A stretch of DNA of 64,000 bases. Origin: Chitinolyticbacter meiyuanensis (lineage in GTDB: Bacteria; Pseudomonadota; Gammaproteobacteria; Burkholderiales; Chitinibacteraceae). Under the pieces are notes generated by a model. It ran no database searches. It saw only the letters and a program-made list of their open reading frames with translations, and was not told the origin of the DNA. A program made the position numbers and the translations under genes. Below are positions 1 through 9,749 of the stretch, piece by piece. The stretch lies in assembly GCF_008033135.1 (NCBI RefSeq), contig NZ_CP041335.1, positions 1,803,925 to 1,867,924 of the forward strand, given 5' to 3'. How positions within the stretch are numbered: position 1 is the stretch's first letter; the number at the start of each line of letters is the position of its first letter.

Positions 1-2
1 TG

Positions 3-98
3 GTCGATGCCGATGTGGCGCTGCTGCTGCAGCGGCTGGCTGCGATTCCGGTCAGCGATGCCGGCTGGCGCCGGCATGACGTGCGCACGCACGGTTGA
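3..98 (+). CDS. 3' end of an unidentified protein (partial)
   Basis: An open frame enters from the left edge and stops with TGA just upstream of hisC. The visible 31 residues start VDADVALLLQRLAAIPVSDA and end in HDVRTHG. I do not recognise the family from this tail. The codon choice (GC-rich third positions) fits a real gene rather than a shadow, and about 78 bases separate its stop from the hisC start, so co-transcription is possible. It could be another amino-acid biosynthesis gene, but nothing here shows that. Confidence 0.4.
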   Translation, partial: VDADVALLLQRLAAIPVSDAGWRRHDVRTHG

Positions 99-176
99 AA
101 TCGTTTTCCCGGCGGCTGCCCGGCATGCCGCTGCCGCGTTACACTGCGGGTTTTGTGTCTTGCCGGAGTCCCTTCA

Positions 177-1277
177 ATGTCGTTGTTCGAGCTTGCCCCC
201 GATTACGTCCGCGCCATCGCCCCGTATCAGCCGGGCAAGCCGATTTCCGAGCTGGCCCGCGAAATGGGGCTGGATCCGGCCGGCATCGTCAAGCTCGCCT
301 CCAACGAGAACCCGCTCGGCATGAGCCCGCTGGCACGCACCGCGCTGGAGCAGGAAATCGCCGAGCTCGCCCGCTACCCGGATGGCAACGGTTTTGAACT
401 CAAGGCCAAGATTGCCAGCAAGTTCAACGTCGGGCTCGATCGCATCGTGCTCGGCAATGGCTCCAACGACATCCTGGAGCTGATCGCGCGCGCCTTCCTC
501 ACCCCGGGCGACAGCGCCGTCTATTCGCAATACGCGTTCGCGGTGTACCCGCTGGCCATCCAGGCTTGCGGCGCCACTGGCATCCAGGTACGTGCCGTCG
601 ACTACGGCCACGACCTGGAGGCGATGCGCGCCGCCATTCAGCCGAATACCAAGATCGTTTGGATCGCCAACCCCAACAACCCCACTGGCACGCTGGCGCG
701 CCCGGGTGACCTGATCGAGTTCCTCGAGTTGTGCCCCGAGCATGTGCTGGTGGTGCTCGACGAGGCTTATACCGAGTACCTGCCGCGCGAGAAGCGCAGC
801 GATTCAATCGCCTGGCTCGCGCAGTTCCCCAACCTGATCGTGGTACGCACCTTCTCCAAGGCCTATGGCCTCGCTGGCCTGCGCGTCGGCTTCGGCCTTG
901 CCAGCCCGGAAGTCGCCGACGTACTCAACCGGGTGCGCCAGCCATTCAACGTCAATAGCCTGGCGCAAGCGGCGGCCAGCGCCGCGCTCGATGACGTCGA
1001 CTTCCTGCGCGAGTCGGTCCGTGTGAACAATGAGGGCATGGTGCAGCTGACCGCTGCGTTCCAGCGCCTGGGCCTGTCGTTCATCCAGAGCTGGGGCAAC
1101 TTTGTCACCTTCCATTGCGGTGATGCAGCTGCACTCAACCGCTATCTCTTGGAGCGCGGCGTGATCGTGCGCCCGCTCGCCGGCTACAACATGCCGAATT
1201 CGCTGCGGGTGTCGATTGGCCTCGCTGAGGAAAACGCCCGCTTTATCGCGGTGCTGGAACAGGCGATGGCAGACTGA
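177..1277 (+). CDS. hisC: Histidinol-phosphate aminotransferase
   Basis: PLP-dependent class I/II aminotransferase that converts imidazole acetol-phosphate plus glutamate to L-histidinol phosphate in histidine synthesis (cytoplasm). The 366 residues are normal for HisC. Visible motifs in order: SNENPLG near residue 42, NPNNPTG, DEAYTEY, and the PLP-lysine stretch RTFSKAYGLAGLRVGFG, with the C-terminal arginine region SLRVSIG. The ATG at 177 is chosen because GGAG lies 10 bases upstream and family members begin just before 'APDYVR'; a TTG 24 bases earlier keeps the frame open but has no such support. The next gene, tamA, has no metabolic link, so hisC appears outside any his operon. HisC paralogues can also act on aromatic amino acids; that cannot be excluded. 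Confidence 0.93.
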   Translation: MSLFELAPDYVRAIAPYQPGKPISELAREMGLDPAGIVKLASNENPLGMSPLARTALEQEIAELARYPDGNGFELKAKIASKFNVGLDRIVLGNGSNDILELIARAFLTPGDSAVYSQYAFAVYPLAIQACGATGIQVRAVDYGHDLEAMRAAIQPNTKIVWIANPNNPTGTLARPGDLIEFLELCPEHVLVVLDEAYTEYLPREKRSDSIAWLAQFPNLIVVRTFSKAYGLAGLRVGFGLASPEVADVLNRVRQPFNVNSLAQAAASAALDDVDFLRESVRVNNEGMVQLTAAFQRLGLSFIQSWGNFVTFHCGDAAALNRYLLERGVIVRPLAGYNMPNSLRVSIGLAEENARFIAVLEQAMAD

Positions 1278-1362
1278 GTGCCATCGGGCCAGCCGGGATG
1301 ATGCTGATGGCGGCACACCGCCGCAGTGCTTACCGTGCGGCATGTCCGTCTGTCGATACACG

Positions 1363-3099
1363 ATGCGCCTGAATCGCTCCGCCCTTGTCCTGACGCTGCT
1401 GCTGGCCAGTGCGCCGCTGCGAGCATTGGCCTATGGCGTGGAGTTCGAAGGCCCGGATGAGGCCGTCGAGCTGCTGGAGAAGCACCTCGACCTCTACAAG
1501 TGGCGCTCGCGCGAGATCGAGCCCGAGGAGCTGCGTGCACTGGTCGAGCGCACGCCGACCGACGCCGAGGCGCTGCTCAATACCGCCGGCTACTTCAAGC
1601 CGCGCATCAGCGCCAATCAGCAAGGCGAAGGCGCGAGCGCGCGCGTGAAGGTCGTGGTCGACCCGGGGCAGCTCGCCATGGTGCGCGACGTGGCCTTGCG
1701 GCTGGAAGGCCAGATCAACGAGGACCCGGCCTACCAGGAGCGGATCGAGGCGCTGCTGGGCCGCGATCCGCCGCTGGCGCGCGGCTTGCCGTTTACCCAG
1801 TCGGGGTGGTCGGCCTACAAGCGGCGCGCGCTCAATGCGCTGCAGTTTCGCCGCTATGCCGGCGCGCGCATCACCCAGAGCGAAGCGCGGGTTTTGCCGG
1901 ACGAAGCGGCGGTCGATCTGTCGTTGACGCTCGACAGCGGCCCCTACTACCGTTACGGCGAGGTGATGATCGAGGGCTTGTCGCGCTACCCCGAGCGTAT
2001 CGTGCGCGACCAGATCCATCTCGACCAAGGTGGCGAGTTCCGCCGGCGCGATCTGCAGGAGCTGCAGAGCGACCTGCAGGACATGCCGCAGTTCGCTACC
2101 GTCATCGTCGAGCCCATGCTTGGCGGCGACGCGCCGTACCATGCGCCGGTCAAGGTCAGCCTGCAGGAAGCGCCGATGCAGAAGGTGACGGCGGCCGTTG
2201 GCTACAACACCAACACCGGCTTTCGTACCGAGCTGACACACCGCTACAACAACGTGGCCGACCGCGGCTGGGTGCTGGACAGCAAGCTACGCGTGGAACA
2301 GCTGGAACAGGAGCTGGGCGTGGCGCTGTCGTTTCCACGCCATCGCAGCGGCTACGACCATCGTGTCTACTTCAATGTCGAGAACTCCGAGGTCAGCGGG
2401 CTCGACAGCACCACCTTCAAGACCGGCGTGGCCCGCTCGACCAAGGGCGACAAGATCGACCGTACCATCACATTGGAATACCTGACCGAGCGCCGCGAGA
2501 TCACCAGTGGCGAAGTCGAGCGCCCGCAGACGCTGTCGCTCAACTACCAGTGGATCCGGCGCGAGCTCGACAGCCAGCGCAACCCACGCGATGGCTCGGT
2601 GCTGCAGCTGGAAGCCGGCGGCGGCATCAAGGGAGTATTGTCCGATACCAACTTCCTGCGGCTGTATGGCCGCACCACCTACTACTGGCCAATGGCGCAG
2701 AAGGACGTGCTGATCACGCGGCTGGAGCTTGGCAATACATTGACGCACGACCCCGGTGCCGTGCCGACCGATTTCCTGTTCCGGGCCGGTGGCAGCAACA
2801 GCGTGCGCGGCTACGACTACGAAAGCCTCGGCATCCAGACCGGAGACGGTGTACAGCCGGCGCGCGCGCTGGCCACGGCCACGCTGGAATACCAGCACGC
2901 CATCTACAAGGACTGGCGCGCTGCGGCGTTCGTCGATTACGGCGATGCCGCCGATCGCTGGAAGGATTATTCCGGCAAGACCGGTGTCGGTGTCGGTGCG
3001 CGCTGGGTGAGCCCGGTCGGCGTGCTGGGCGCCGATCTGGCCTACGGTGTCGACGAGCAGCAATGGCGGTTGTATTTCGCGCTGGGAGTGGCGTTTTGA
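1363..3099 (+). CDS. tamA: Outer-membrane translocation and assembly protein TamA (Omp85 family)
   Basis: Omp85-family beta-barrel that with TamB moves autotransporters and other substrates (or phospholipids, in newer models) to the outer membrane. The 578 residues match the usual ~580. Seen: a signal peptide (RLNRSALVLTLLLASAPLRA), then POTRA-like segments to about residue 260, then a barrel region containing RAGGSNSVRGYDY, the RGY/F signature of the Omp85 loop 6, and a C-terminal strand ending in phenylalanine (YFALGVAF). ATG 1363 starts the hydrophobic signal directly; ATG 1342 in the same frame would add seven residues and is an alternative. The stop overlaps the TTG start of tamB by four bases, so the two are translationally coupled. 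Confidence 0.92.
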   Translation: MRLNRSALVLTLLLASAPLRALAYGVEFEGPDEAVELLEKHLDLYKWRSREIEPEELRALVERTPTDAEALLNTAGYFKPRISANQQGEGASARVKVVVDPGQLAMVRDVALRLEGQINEDPAYQERIEALLGRDPPLARGLPFTQSGWSAYKRRALNALQFRRYAGARITQSEARVLPDEAAVDLSLTLDSGPYYRYGEVMIEGLSRYPERIVRDQIHLDQGGEFRRRDLQELQSDLQDMPQFATVIVEPMLGGDAPYHAPVKVSLQEAPMQKVTAAVGYNTNTGFRTELTHRYNNVADRGWVLDSKLRVEQLEQELGVALSFPRHRSGYDHRVYFNVENSEVSGLDSTTFKTGVARSTKGDKIDRTITLEYLTERREITSGEVERPQTLSLNYQWIRRELDSQRNPRDGSVLQLEAGGGIKGVLSDTNFLRLYGRTTYYWPMAQKDVLITRLELGNTLTHDPGAVPTDFLFRAGGSNSVRGYDYESLGIQTGDGVQPARALATATLEYQHAIYKDWRAAAFVDYGDAADRWKDYSGKTGVGVGARWVSPVGVLGADLAYGVDEQQWRLYFALGVAF

Positions 3100-6000
3100 G
3101 CGAAATCGAGCACGATCCGGCCACGCCACCGGTACCGGAGCCACTCGCCAAGCTGGCCCGCCTACGGCGGCGTTGGCCCTGGCTGGTGTTGCTGGCAATC
3201 CTGTTGCTGCTGGCAGGGGGCACCTATGGTGCACTGCGCTGGCTGGATAGCCCGTCTGGCCATGGCTGGCTGGTCGATCGGGTCAACGGCACCGGCGTGA
3301 TCAAGCTGGGTGCCGTATCAGGCAGCCTGTGGCAGGACCTCGTCGTCAGCGATCTGATCGTCGACACCGAATCCGTTCATGTGGCGATCAATCGCATTCG
3401 CCTGGTCTGGAACCCGCAGGCGCTGTGGCGCGGCCGCATCGCGGTATCGCTGCTCGACGTCGGTGCCGTCGATCTCACCAGCAAGCCGCAGCCACCGGAC
3501 AAGCCCAAGACGCCGCCGCCCGAGCAGCTGACGTTGCCATTGGGCGTACGCGTCAACGAATTCCGACTGGCGCGGTTGCGTGTGGCCGGCACGCCGGTCG
3601 ATCTCAAGGCGCTGCGCGCCAGCCTCGATAGCGACGGCAACGTACACAAGCTGGAACTGGCGCAACTGCTGACACCCCGTGGCCGTGCCCAGGCGAGCCT
3701 GCAGCTCGATGGCCGTGCACCGTTCGCCACTGCAGGACGGCTGCGCTTCGCCGGCAAGATCGACGACTACGTGGTCGATACCGATTTCGCGCTGACGGGT
3801 CAGCTGCGCAATCTCGGTGTTGCCGGGCATGTCGGTGGCGACAAGCTCAAAGCTGACGTCAAGCTCAGGCTCGATGCCTTCGCGCCCTATGCCTACGCCA
3901 TCCTGCTCGAAGCCGATCTCGCTGCCGAGCACGTCGATCCCGCAGCGCTGCAACCGGGGCTGCCACGTGCCGACCTGGCGGTACGGCTCACGCTCGACCC
4001 CACCAGCAAGGGCGCGGCCGGCACCCTGGCCGTGACCAATGCCGCGCCGGGGCGGCTCGACGAAAGCCGCTTGCCTTTCAGTAGGCTTGATGGCGAGTTT
4101 GCCGCCGGCGAGGACTGGCTCACCCTCAACCGCTTGCAACTCGCGTTGCCGGGGCGGGCGACGCTAGCGGCTCGCGGCCAGTTCACCCGTGACAAGTTGC
4201 AGGCGCAGTTGACACTGGCTGGCGTCGATCTGCAGGCGTTGCAGCAAGGCCTGATCCCGACCGAGCTCGGTGGTACCGTCACGCTGAACGGCGGCTATCG
4301 CGCGCCGGACATCGTGCTGGCATTGACCGAAGCACGGCTCAAGACCGCGGCCAAGGCCCGGCTCGGCTGGATCAATCCAGAACACGAGCGGCGCATCGCC
4401 GTGCAATCGCTTGAACTCGCGCGCGGCAACAGCCGGCTACAGGCGCACGGGGAATTCGGCTTCGAGCGGCAGGATTTCAAGATCGAAGCGCTGGCCCAGC
4501 GCTGGAACCCCGCCGACTACGCAGCAGTGGCCCGCGGCGACATCAGTGGCAAGCTGGCGCTGGAGGGCGCGGCCAAGCCGGCGCTCGCCGTCAAGCTCGA
4601 CTACACGCTGCAGCCCAGCAGCTTCAACGGTTACCCATTGGCTGGAGCCGGCAAGCTGGCGCTGACCGGCGAGCAACTGCATGGTGCCGATTTCTGGCTG
4701 AGCCTGGGCGACAACCGGGTCGCGGCCAAAGGCGCTCTGGGCCGACCCAACGATACCTTGACCGTGGAGCTCGCAATCAAGGAGCTGCAACAGGCTGGCC
4801 GGGGTTATCACGGCCGGGTGCTGGGCAAGGTGCTGGCGCGCGGCGATTGGCGCAAGCCGCGACTACAGGCAGACCTGGATGCCGACGACCTGCAGACGCC
4901 GTTCGGGCTGGAGGTGGGGCAGGCCCAGGTCGATGCCGACCTGTATCCCGATCTGAACAGCCCATTCAAGTTGCAGGCGCGGGTGCGTGATGCGAAAGGC
5001 TTTGGCGGGCGGATCGCAACGCTGTCGGCCGAGCTCAACGGCACGCGCGCCCGGCACCAGTTTGCCTTCGACGCGCAGGGTGGCTACGGCGAACAGCCGC
5101 TGGCGCTTGCGTTGCAAGCGGATGGCGGTTTTGACGCGAGCTGGCTGTGGAGTGGCCGGGTCAACCGCTTGCAAGGCGAAGGCCCGCTGCCGGTGCGCTT
5201 GCTCGAGCCGGTGCAGGCCCGCTTGGGCGCGCACAAGGTGGAGCTCGGCAGTACAGCGCTATCCGTGGGGCGCAGCCAGCTGCGGCTCGGCAAGCTGGTC
5301 TGGCGCGATGGCTCTCTGCAGACGCGCGGCAACGCTTCCACACTCGATCTTGCCGAATGGCTGGCGCTGACCAAGCCACAGGCAGGTGTCAGCACCGATC
5401 TGGTGATGTCAGCGCAATGGGATGTGACGCTGGACCGCCTGCTCAACGGGCGCGTTGCGCTGCAGCGCGTGTCCGGCGATGTGCGCCGTCAGGTGGGGCG
5501 CGGCACGCAGTCGCTGGAGCTCGACCAGTTGCAGGCGGTGCTGACCGCACGGGATTCCGGCGTTTCGATCGACGCGCAAGTGGCGAGCAAACGATTTGGC
5601 CACCTGTCGCTGAACGGGGCCAGCCGGCTCGATGCAGCCAACTGGCGGCTGGCGCCGGGTGCCGATCTGGATGTACGGGTGAATGGCGAGCTGCCGGACC
5701 TGGCTCGCATCGCGCCGCTGTTGTCCGACAGCCTGGCGTTGCAGGGGGGGCTGAAGCTCGATGTTCGGCGGCGCGGGCCACTGGCGGCCCCCAGCTTCAC
5801 CGGCACGCTGAGCGGTACGGCGCTGGGCGTGCACGACAAGGCGACAGGTATCCGGCTACGCGACGGCGAGCTCAATATTGCGCTCAGCGAGCGCAAGGTG
5901 CTGCTGCAGACGTTCCGCTTCAAGGGTGGCAGCGGCACGCTCACCGCCAGTGGTGCGGTCGATCTCAGTCGCGATGAGACCGCAGCGGAGGCCACCGTGA

Positions 6001-6938
6001 ATGCGGACCATTTGTTGCTGGTGAATCGCCCGGATCTCGCGCTGGTAGTCAGTGGCAAGGGCGATATCCGCTACGGCGTGGCGGGTTTGTCGGTCACCGG
6101 CAATCTGCGTGCCGACCGCGGGCGCATCGAATACCGCGGCAACGATGTGCCGACGCTGTCGGACGACGTAGTGGTGGTGGGGCGCGAACGCGAGAGCGCT
6201 GGCGGCAAGCTCAAGGTGGCGGACGTCAGCTTCGACGTGGACTTGGGCGAGGACTTCACTTTCCGTGGCTACGGGCTGGAGGCGCTGCTCACCGGCAAGT
6301 TGCGGTTCCGCGCCAGCCCGGAGGCGGCGTTGTCGGCGCGCGGCGTGGTACAGGTGGACGAAGGCACTTATCGCGCCTACGGCCAGAAGCTCGATATCGA
6401 ACGCGGTATCCTGTCTTTTGCCGGCCCCATCGACAATCCGGCGCTCGACATCCTCGCTGTGCGCCGCGGCGGCGCGGTGGAGGCGGGCGTACAGGTCAAG
6501 GGCAACGCGATGTCGCCGCAGGTCACGCTGTATTCGGATCCAGTGGTTTCGGACAACGAGAAGCTGGCCTGGCTGCTGTTCGGCCACGGCGGCGACAACA
6601 TGGACAAGGGCGATGCGGCGGTGATGGTGCAGGCGCTCAATGCGATCCTGACCGAAGGCAATCCGGGCGAAGGCTTCACCGACCAGATCTTCGAATCACT
6701 GGGCATCGACGAGGTCGGCTTCTCGTCGGCCGAGCGCACCGACGGCACCACGTCACAGGTGGTGACGGTCAGCAAGCGGGTGGGTCGCTGGCTGCGGGTG
6801 GGCCTGGAAAAGAGCTTCGACGGTCTGTCCGACGCGGTATCGATGACGGTGCTGCTGTCGCGGCGCTGGTCGTTCGTCACCCGTTTCGGCACCGACGAGA
6901 GCGAGGCGGACGTGCTCTATTCGATCAGTTTTGATTGA
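3096..6938 (+). CDS. tamB: Translocation and assembly module inner-membrane protein TamB
   Basis: Very long periplasm-spanning protein with one N-terminal membrane anchor that partners TamA. 1280 residues, within the normal range. Seen: charged N-terminus, anchor WLVLLAILLLLAGGTYGAL at about residues 27-45, then a long repetitive beta-rich region (many 'L.LDGRA', 'LTLAGV'-like strands), and the conserved C-terminal DUF490/TamB region with VSDNEKLAWLLFGH and the final strand YSISFD. The start is TTG at 3096, inside the tamA stop (TTGA), with GGGAG about 10 bases upstream; no ATG precedes the membrane anchor. Coupling through the overlap should keep the two proteins in step. Confidence 0.92.
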   Translation: MSEIEHDPATPPVPEPLAKLARLRRRWPWLVLLAILLLLAGGTYGALRWLDSPSGHGWLVDRVNGTGVIKLGAVSGSLWQDLVVSDLIVDTESVHVAINRIRLVWNPQALWRGRIAVSLLDVGAVDLTSKPQPPDKPKTPPPEQLTLPLGVRVNEFRLARLRVAGTPVDLKALRASLDSDGNVHKLELAQLLTPRGRAQASLQLDGRAPFATAGRLRFAGKIDDYVVDTDFALTGQLRNLGVAGHVGGDKLKADVKLRLDAFAPYAYAILLEADLAAEHVDPAALQPGLPRADLAVRLTLDPTSKGAAGTLAVTNAAPGRLDESRLPFSRLDGEFAAGEDWLTLNRLQLALPGRATLAARGQFTRDKLQAQLTLAGVDLQALQQGLIPTELGGTVTLNGGYRAPDIVLALTEARLKTAAKARLGWINPEHERRIAVQSLELARGNSRLQAHGEFGFERQDFKIEALAQRWNPADYAAVARGDISGKLALEGAAKPALAVKLDYTLQPSSFNGYPLAGAGKLALTGEQLHGADFWLSLGDNRVAAKGALGRPNDTLTVELAIKELQQAGRGYHGRVLGKVLARGDWRKPRLQADLDADDLQTPFGLEVGQAQVDADLYPDLNSPFKLQARVRDAKGFGGRIATLSAELNGTRARHQFAFDAQGGYGEQPLALALQADGGFDASWLWSGRVNRLQGEGPLPVRLLEPVQARLGAHKVELGSTALSVGRSQLRLGKLVWRDGSLQTRGNASTLDLAEWLALTKPQAGVSTDLVMSAQWDVTLDRLLNGRVALQRVSGDVRRQVGRGTQSLELDQLQAVLTARDSGVSIDAQVASKRFGHLSLNGASRLDAANWRLAPGADLDVRVNGELPDLARIAPLLSDSLALQGGLKLDVRRRGPLAAPSFTGTLSGTALGVHDKATGIRLRDGELNIALSERKVLLQTFRFKGGSGTLTASGAVDLSRDETAAEATVNADHLLLVNRPDLALVVSGKGDIRYGVAGLSVTGNLRADRGRIEYRGNDVPTLSDDVVVVGRERESAGGKLKVADVSFDVDLGEDFTFRGYGLEALLTGKLRFRASPEAALSARGVVQVDEGTYRAYGQKLDIERGILSFAGPIDNPALDILAVRRGGAVEAGVQVKGNAMSPQVTLYSDPVVSDNEKLAWLLFGHGGDNMDKGDAAVMVQALNAILTEGNPGEGFTDQIFESLGIDEVGFSSAERTDGTTSQVVTVSKRVGRWLRVGLEKSFDGLSDAVSMTVLLSRRWSFVTRFGTDESEADVLYSISFD

Positions 6939-7080
6939 AATTGGTGCGCGCACGCTGCGATGCGCACCGTTTCAAACATCGGGCTTGCCGAAACCGCTTA
7001 TTGTTTCAAGAATGAGCTCAGCGATATTTCAGCAGATGGATGGCCCGGAAAGGGCTGCCTACAACAACCAGGAGACCTTC

Positions 7081-8184
7081 GTGAGCTACACGATGCGCGT
7101 ACGCCGGCCGCTGGCCGCCTTGATGACCACCCTGTTGCTCGTTGCCTGTGGCGGCGGTGGCGGCAGTACCGAGAATGTTGTCCCGACCACGCCGGGGCAA
7201 GCTGCCGGCTATACGCAGATCGTTGCCTTCGGTGACAGCCTGACCGACAGTGGCACCTACAACCCGACCACCGCCGATGCCGACCCGAGCAACGATGTAC
7301 CGGTCGGTCTGATGTTCACCACCAAGCCGGGTGGCACCTGGGCGAGCTATATAGCCGTGGCGCTGGGGCTGCCGTTGACACCCAACCAGCAGGTAAACTT
7401 CGGGGTGGTCGGTCACGGTGGCCAAGTATTCCAGCTCGGTGGGCTCAACTACGCCGAAGGCGGTGCAATGCTGCTCGTTGATGCCGCCAATGGTGGTGTA
7501 AACCCACAGCCGGTCCCTGGCCTGGGCACGGTGCCTGTCCAGACACAAACGGCCCGCGCAGTTGCGACGCAGATCAGCGACTATCTGGCAGAGCACGGCA
7601 ATGCCTTCAATGCCAATCAGCTGGTGCTGATCCAGGGCGGCGCCAACGATCTCTTCGCCTTCCTGCGCCAAGTTGCCGGCAACCCATCGCTGGCTGCCAA
7701 TGCCCCGACAGTGATCAGCAATACGGTCACTGCCATGGTCACGCAGATCCAGCGCCTGAAAGCGGCGGGAGCAACCCATATCGTCTACGCCAACTTGCCG
7801 GATCTCGGCGCCACGCCGCAATTCCGCGGCACGGCGCTCGCTGGCCTCGCGACCACCCTCTCCACCAACTACAACGCCGCAGTGAAATCGACGCTGACCA
7901 GCAGCAACAGTGGCGTGGTGATCTTCGATACCCAGGCGTTGATCTCGCAGGCCATTGCCTCGCCAGCCAGCTTCGGTTTCGTCAACGTCACCACACCGGC
8001 CTGCACCAGCTACACCACGCCGGGTGATGCCACCACGGTGAGTGCGCTGATCTGCTCGGCCAACACGCTGGTTGCCGCAGGTGCAGACCAGAGCTATCTG
8101 TTTGCCGACGGCGTGCACCCGACCGCGCGTGGCCACCAGATCTGGGCGGCCAAGGCAGTAGAGCTGATTCTTAGCGGCAGCTGA
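7081..8184 (+). CDS. Lipoprotein SGNH/GDSL-family esterase or lipase
   Basis: Secreted serine esterase of the GDSL/SGNH type, probably lipid-anchored. Seen: hydrophobic leader ending in a lipobox LVAC followed by glycines, then block I GDSLTDSG (nucleophile Ser), GGLNYAEGGA (block II Gly), GGANDLF (block III Asn) and DGVHPTARGH near the C-terminus (catalytic Asp and His). All four catalytic blocks are present, so activity is expected. 367 residues, without an autotransporter barrel. The start GTG 7081 is preceded by AGGAG; an in-frame ATG at 7093 is a possible alternative. Substrate is unknown; relatives hydrolyse short acyl esters or phospholipids. A hairpin terminator follows. Confidence 0.85.
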   Translation: MSYTMRVRRPLAALMTTLLLVACGGGGGSTENVVPTTPGQAAGYTQIVAFGDSLTDSGTYNPTTADADPSNDVPVGLMFTTKPGGTWASYIAVALGLPLTPNQQVNFGVVGHGGQVFQLGGLNYAEGGAMLLVDAANGGVNPQPVPGLGTVPVQTQTARAVATQISDYLAEHGNAFNANQLVLIQGGANDLFAFLRQVAGNPSLAANAPTVISNTVTAMVTQIQRLKAAGATHIVYANLPDLGATPQFRGTALAGLATTLSTNYNAAVKSTLTSSNSGVVIFDTQALISQAIASPASFGFVNVTTPACTSYTTPGDATTVSALICSANTLVAAGADQSYLFADGVHPTARGHQIWAAKAVELILSGS

Positions 8185-8198
8185 ACGAGCGCTCGATC

Positions 8199-8228
8199 AA
8201 AAACGGGCCCGTCGGGGCCCGTTTTTGT
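8199..8228 (+). terminator. Rho-independent terminator after the GDSL esterase
   Basis: Inverted repeat AAACGGGCCC-gtcg-GGGCCCGTTT followed by a T run, 15 bases after the esterase stop. The A run on its other side could also serve the convergent minus-strand gene ending at 8247. Confidence 0.85.
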
Positions 8229-8246
8229 TTGGGTACGGGGCTGAAC

Positions 8247-8990
8247 CTAGTCCTCTGGTGCGTGGCGCTGGCCGGCGAGGATGGCTGTGTAACGGCCGCT
8301 GGCGCGTAGCGCGCGCAGGCCAGCATTGAAGTCATCGCGCCGCTGCGGGTCGCGGAATGCCGCAAGATAGTCGCGTTCGGGAAAGATGGTGTGCAGGTTG
8401 ACAGCCTGGTCAGTGTCGACCCGGGCGCCAGGATGCTCGCGGAAATACCCGAAGATGCGTTCGTCCAGCACGATGAATTCCGTGCGATCGGCAAACAGCA
8501 TCAGCACTTGACGCCGCTGATCGCTCATCTCGTTGTAGCGAGGGTTGTGCTCGGCCATCAGCGCGAACTCATCGCCAAGCAACTGCCGTGCGTTGCCGAA
8601 TGCCAGTACATGGTATGACGCGAGCTCGGCGATGCGTTGCGGGCGGAGCTGGCGCTGCGCCAGCGAGACGGCCACGTTGCGATAGGTGATGTAGGGATGG
8701 GAAAAGTAGATGGTTCCCCCGACCGCTCCAGGCTGCATCGTCAGCGCCACATCGATCTGCCCATCGCGCAGCGCGGCCGGTAGGCGCGGCTGGGGTAGAT
8801 AGACAGGATGTACGGTGTGGCCACGGTAGCCGAGGATGGCCCGTGCCAGATCCAGCTCGATACCCCCATCCTGCTGCTGAATCACATAAGGCGGCTTGTC
8901 GAGCCCGACACCGACGCGCAGCTCTGCCGTATGCGCAGTGGTCAGTGTCAGCGCGAGCAGGCATGGCAGCCAGTGGTTCAGTCGCGTCAT
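8247..8990 (-). CDS. Periplasmic amino-acid-type solute-binding protein (SBP_bac_3 fold)
   Basis: 247-residue secreted protein. Seen: signal peptide (MTRLNHWLPCLLALTLTTAHTA), then ELRVGVGLDKPPYVIQ, the typical opening of family-3 solute-binding proteins, followed by a glycine-rich GGIELDLARAIL helix and GQIDVALTMQPG. No ABC permease or ATPase lies nearby, so it may be an orphan sensor or use distant partners. The ATG overlaps the stop of comF (ATGA), so the two are one transcript and translationally coupled; the functional link between them is unclear. Ligand cannot be deduced. Confidence 0.75.
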   Translation of the reverse strand: MTRLNHWLPCLLALTLTTAHTAELRVGVGLDKPPYVIQQQDGGIELDLARAILGYRGHTVHPVYLPQPRLPAALRDGQIDVALTMQPGAVGGTIYFSHPYITYRNVAVSLAQRQLRPQRIAELASYHVLAFGNARQLLGDEFALMAEHNPRYNEMSDQRRQVLMLFADRTEFIVLDERIFGYFREHPGARVDTDQAVNLHTIFPERDYLAAFRDPQRRDDFNAGLRALRASGRYTAILAGQRHAPED

Positions 8991-9685
8991 GCCAGGGTTC
9001 TCGCCAGCACGCAGCATTCCACCCGGCTTGCGCCGGCGCGCAGCAGTGCCTTGGCGCAGGCCTGCAGTGTGGCACCGGTGGTCATCACGTCGTCCACCAG
9101 TAGAACGACCTCGCCGCGCAACGGCTCCGCCTTGAAACTGCTGCGCAAATTGCGCAGCCGTGCGCTGCGGGACAGACGAGCCTGGTGTTCGCCATCGCGC
9201 GTACGGTGCAATACCCGGCCTGCCAGGGGCGCTTTCCAACGGCGCGCCAGCACGGCGGCAATTTCCGAGGCCTGGTTGTAGCCACGCTCGGCTAGCCGCT
9301 GTGCGCTGAGCGGCACTGGGATCACCAGATCGGCCTGCACCGGTGCCAATTCCGCGAGCATGGCGTCGGTCAGCACGGGCAGCGCATACCAGCGCTGACC
9401 GAACTTGGCGGCCTGTATCAGCTGCGCTAGCCAGCCGTCGTATCGGAAGCAGGCGTGGGTCAGTGTAAAGGCCGGTGGCGCGGCCAGGCAGCGCCCGCAC
9501 GGGCCTGCCAGCGGCGTGGCTTGGGCGCAGATCGGGCAGCGCGGCGTTGGCAGGCGCGGCAACGCTAGCGAGCATGCCGGGCAAAGGCCAGCGGCGGCTG
9601 GCGTGGTGCAGAACAGACAATCGGCAGGCGAGGCGGGAAGCCAGCGTTGGGCCACTTCAAGCGATTTGTTCAGAATATGCAGCAT
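8987..9685 (-). CDS. comF: ComF-family phosphoribosyltransferase-like protein
   Basis: Homologue of ComF/GntX, required in several bacteria for DNA uptake across the inner membrane. 232 residues, normal length. Seen: four-cysteine zinc-finger region near the N-terminus (CLFCTTP...LCPACS, then CPICAQ...CGRC), the block DLVIPVPLSAQRLAERGYNQ, and the PRPP-binding loop VVLLVDDVMTTGATL. The ATG at 9685 begins 'LHILNKSLEVAQ'; the frame stays open further upstream but runs into the bioB promoter region. Divergent from bioB, a common arrangement in betaproteobacteria. Whether the cell is competent is not shown here. Confidence 0.88.
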   Translation of the reverse strand: MLHILNKSLEVAQRWLPASPADCLFCTTPAAAGLCPACSLALPRLPTPRCPICAQATPLAGPCGRCLAAPPAFTLTHACFRYDGWLAQLIQAAKFGQRWYALPVLTDAMLAELAPVQADLVIPVPLSAQRLAERGYNQASEIAAVLARRWKAPLAGRVLHRTRDGEHQARLSRSARLRNLRSSFKAEPLRGEVVLLVDDVMTTGATLQACAKALLRAGASRVECCVLARTLA

Positions 9686-9691
9686 CGAAAT

Positions 9692-9721
9692 TTGACAATG
9701 CGGGGAAGGGCTGCCGACAAT
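9692..9721 (+). promoter_or_regulatory. Candidate sigma-70 promoter of bioB
   Basis: TTGACA at 9692-9697 and GACAAT at 9716-9721, 18 bases apart, 29 bases upstream of the bioB ATG. The -35 is perfect; the -10 is weaker. I see no convincing BirA-type operator. Confidence 0.4.
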
Positions 9722-9749
9722 TCGACAGGACCACTGTAGACCACCCGCC

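Noticed and set aside
1500..3095. Extended tamB frame running inside tamA
   Set aside because: It is a GC-rich shadow frame; tamB begins with its membrane anchor after TTG 3096.
8991..9620. Longer reading of the solute-binding protein gene
   Set aside because: The extension overlaps comF in another frame and lacks a start; the ATG at 8990 with its signal peptide is clearly right.
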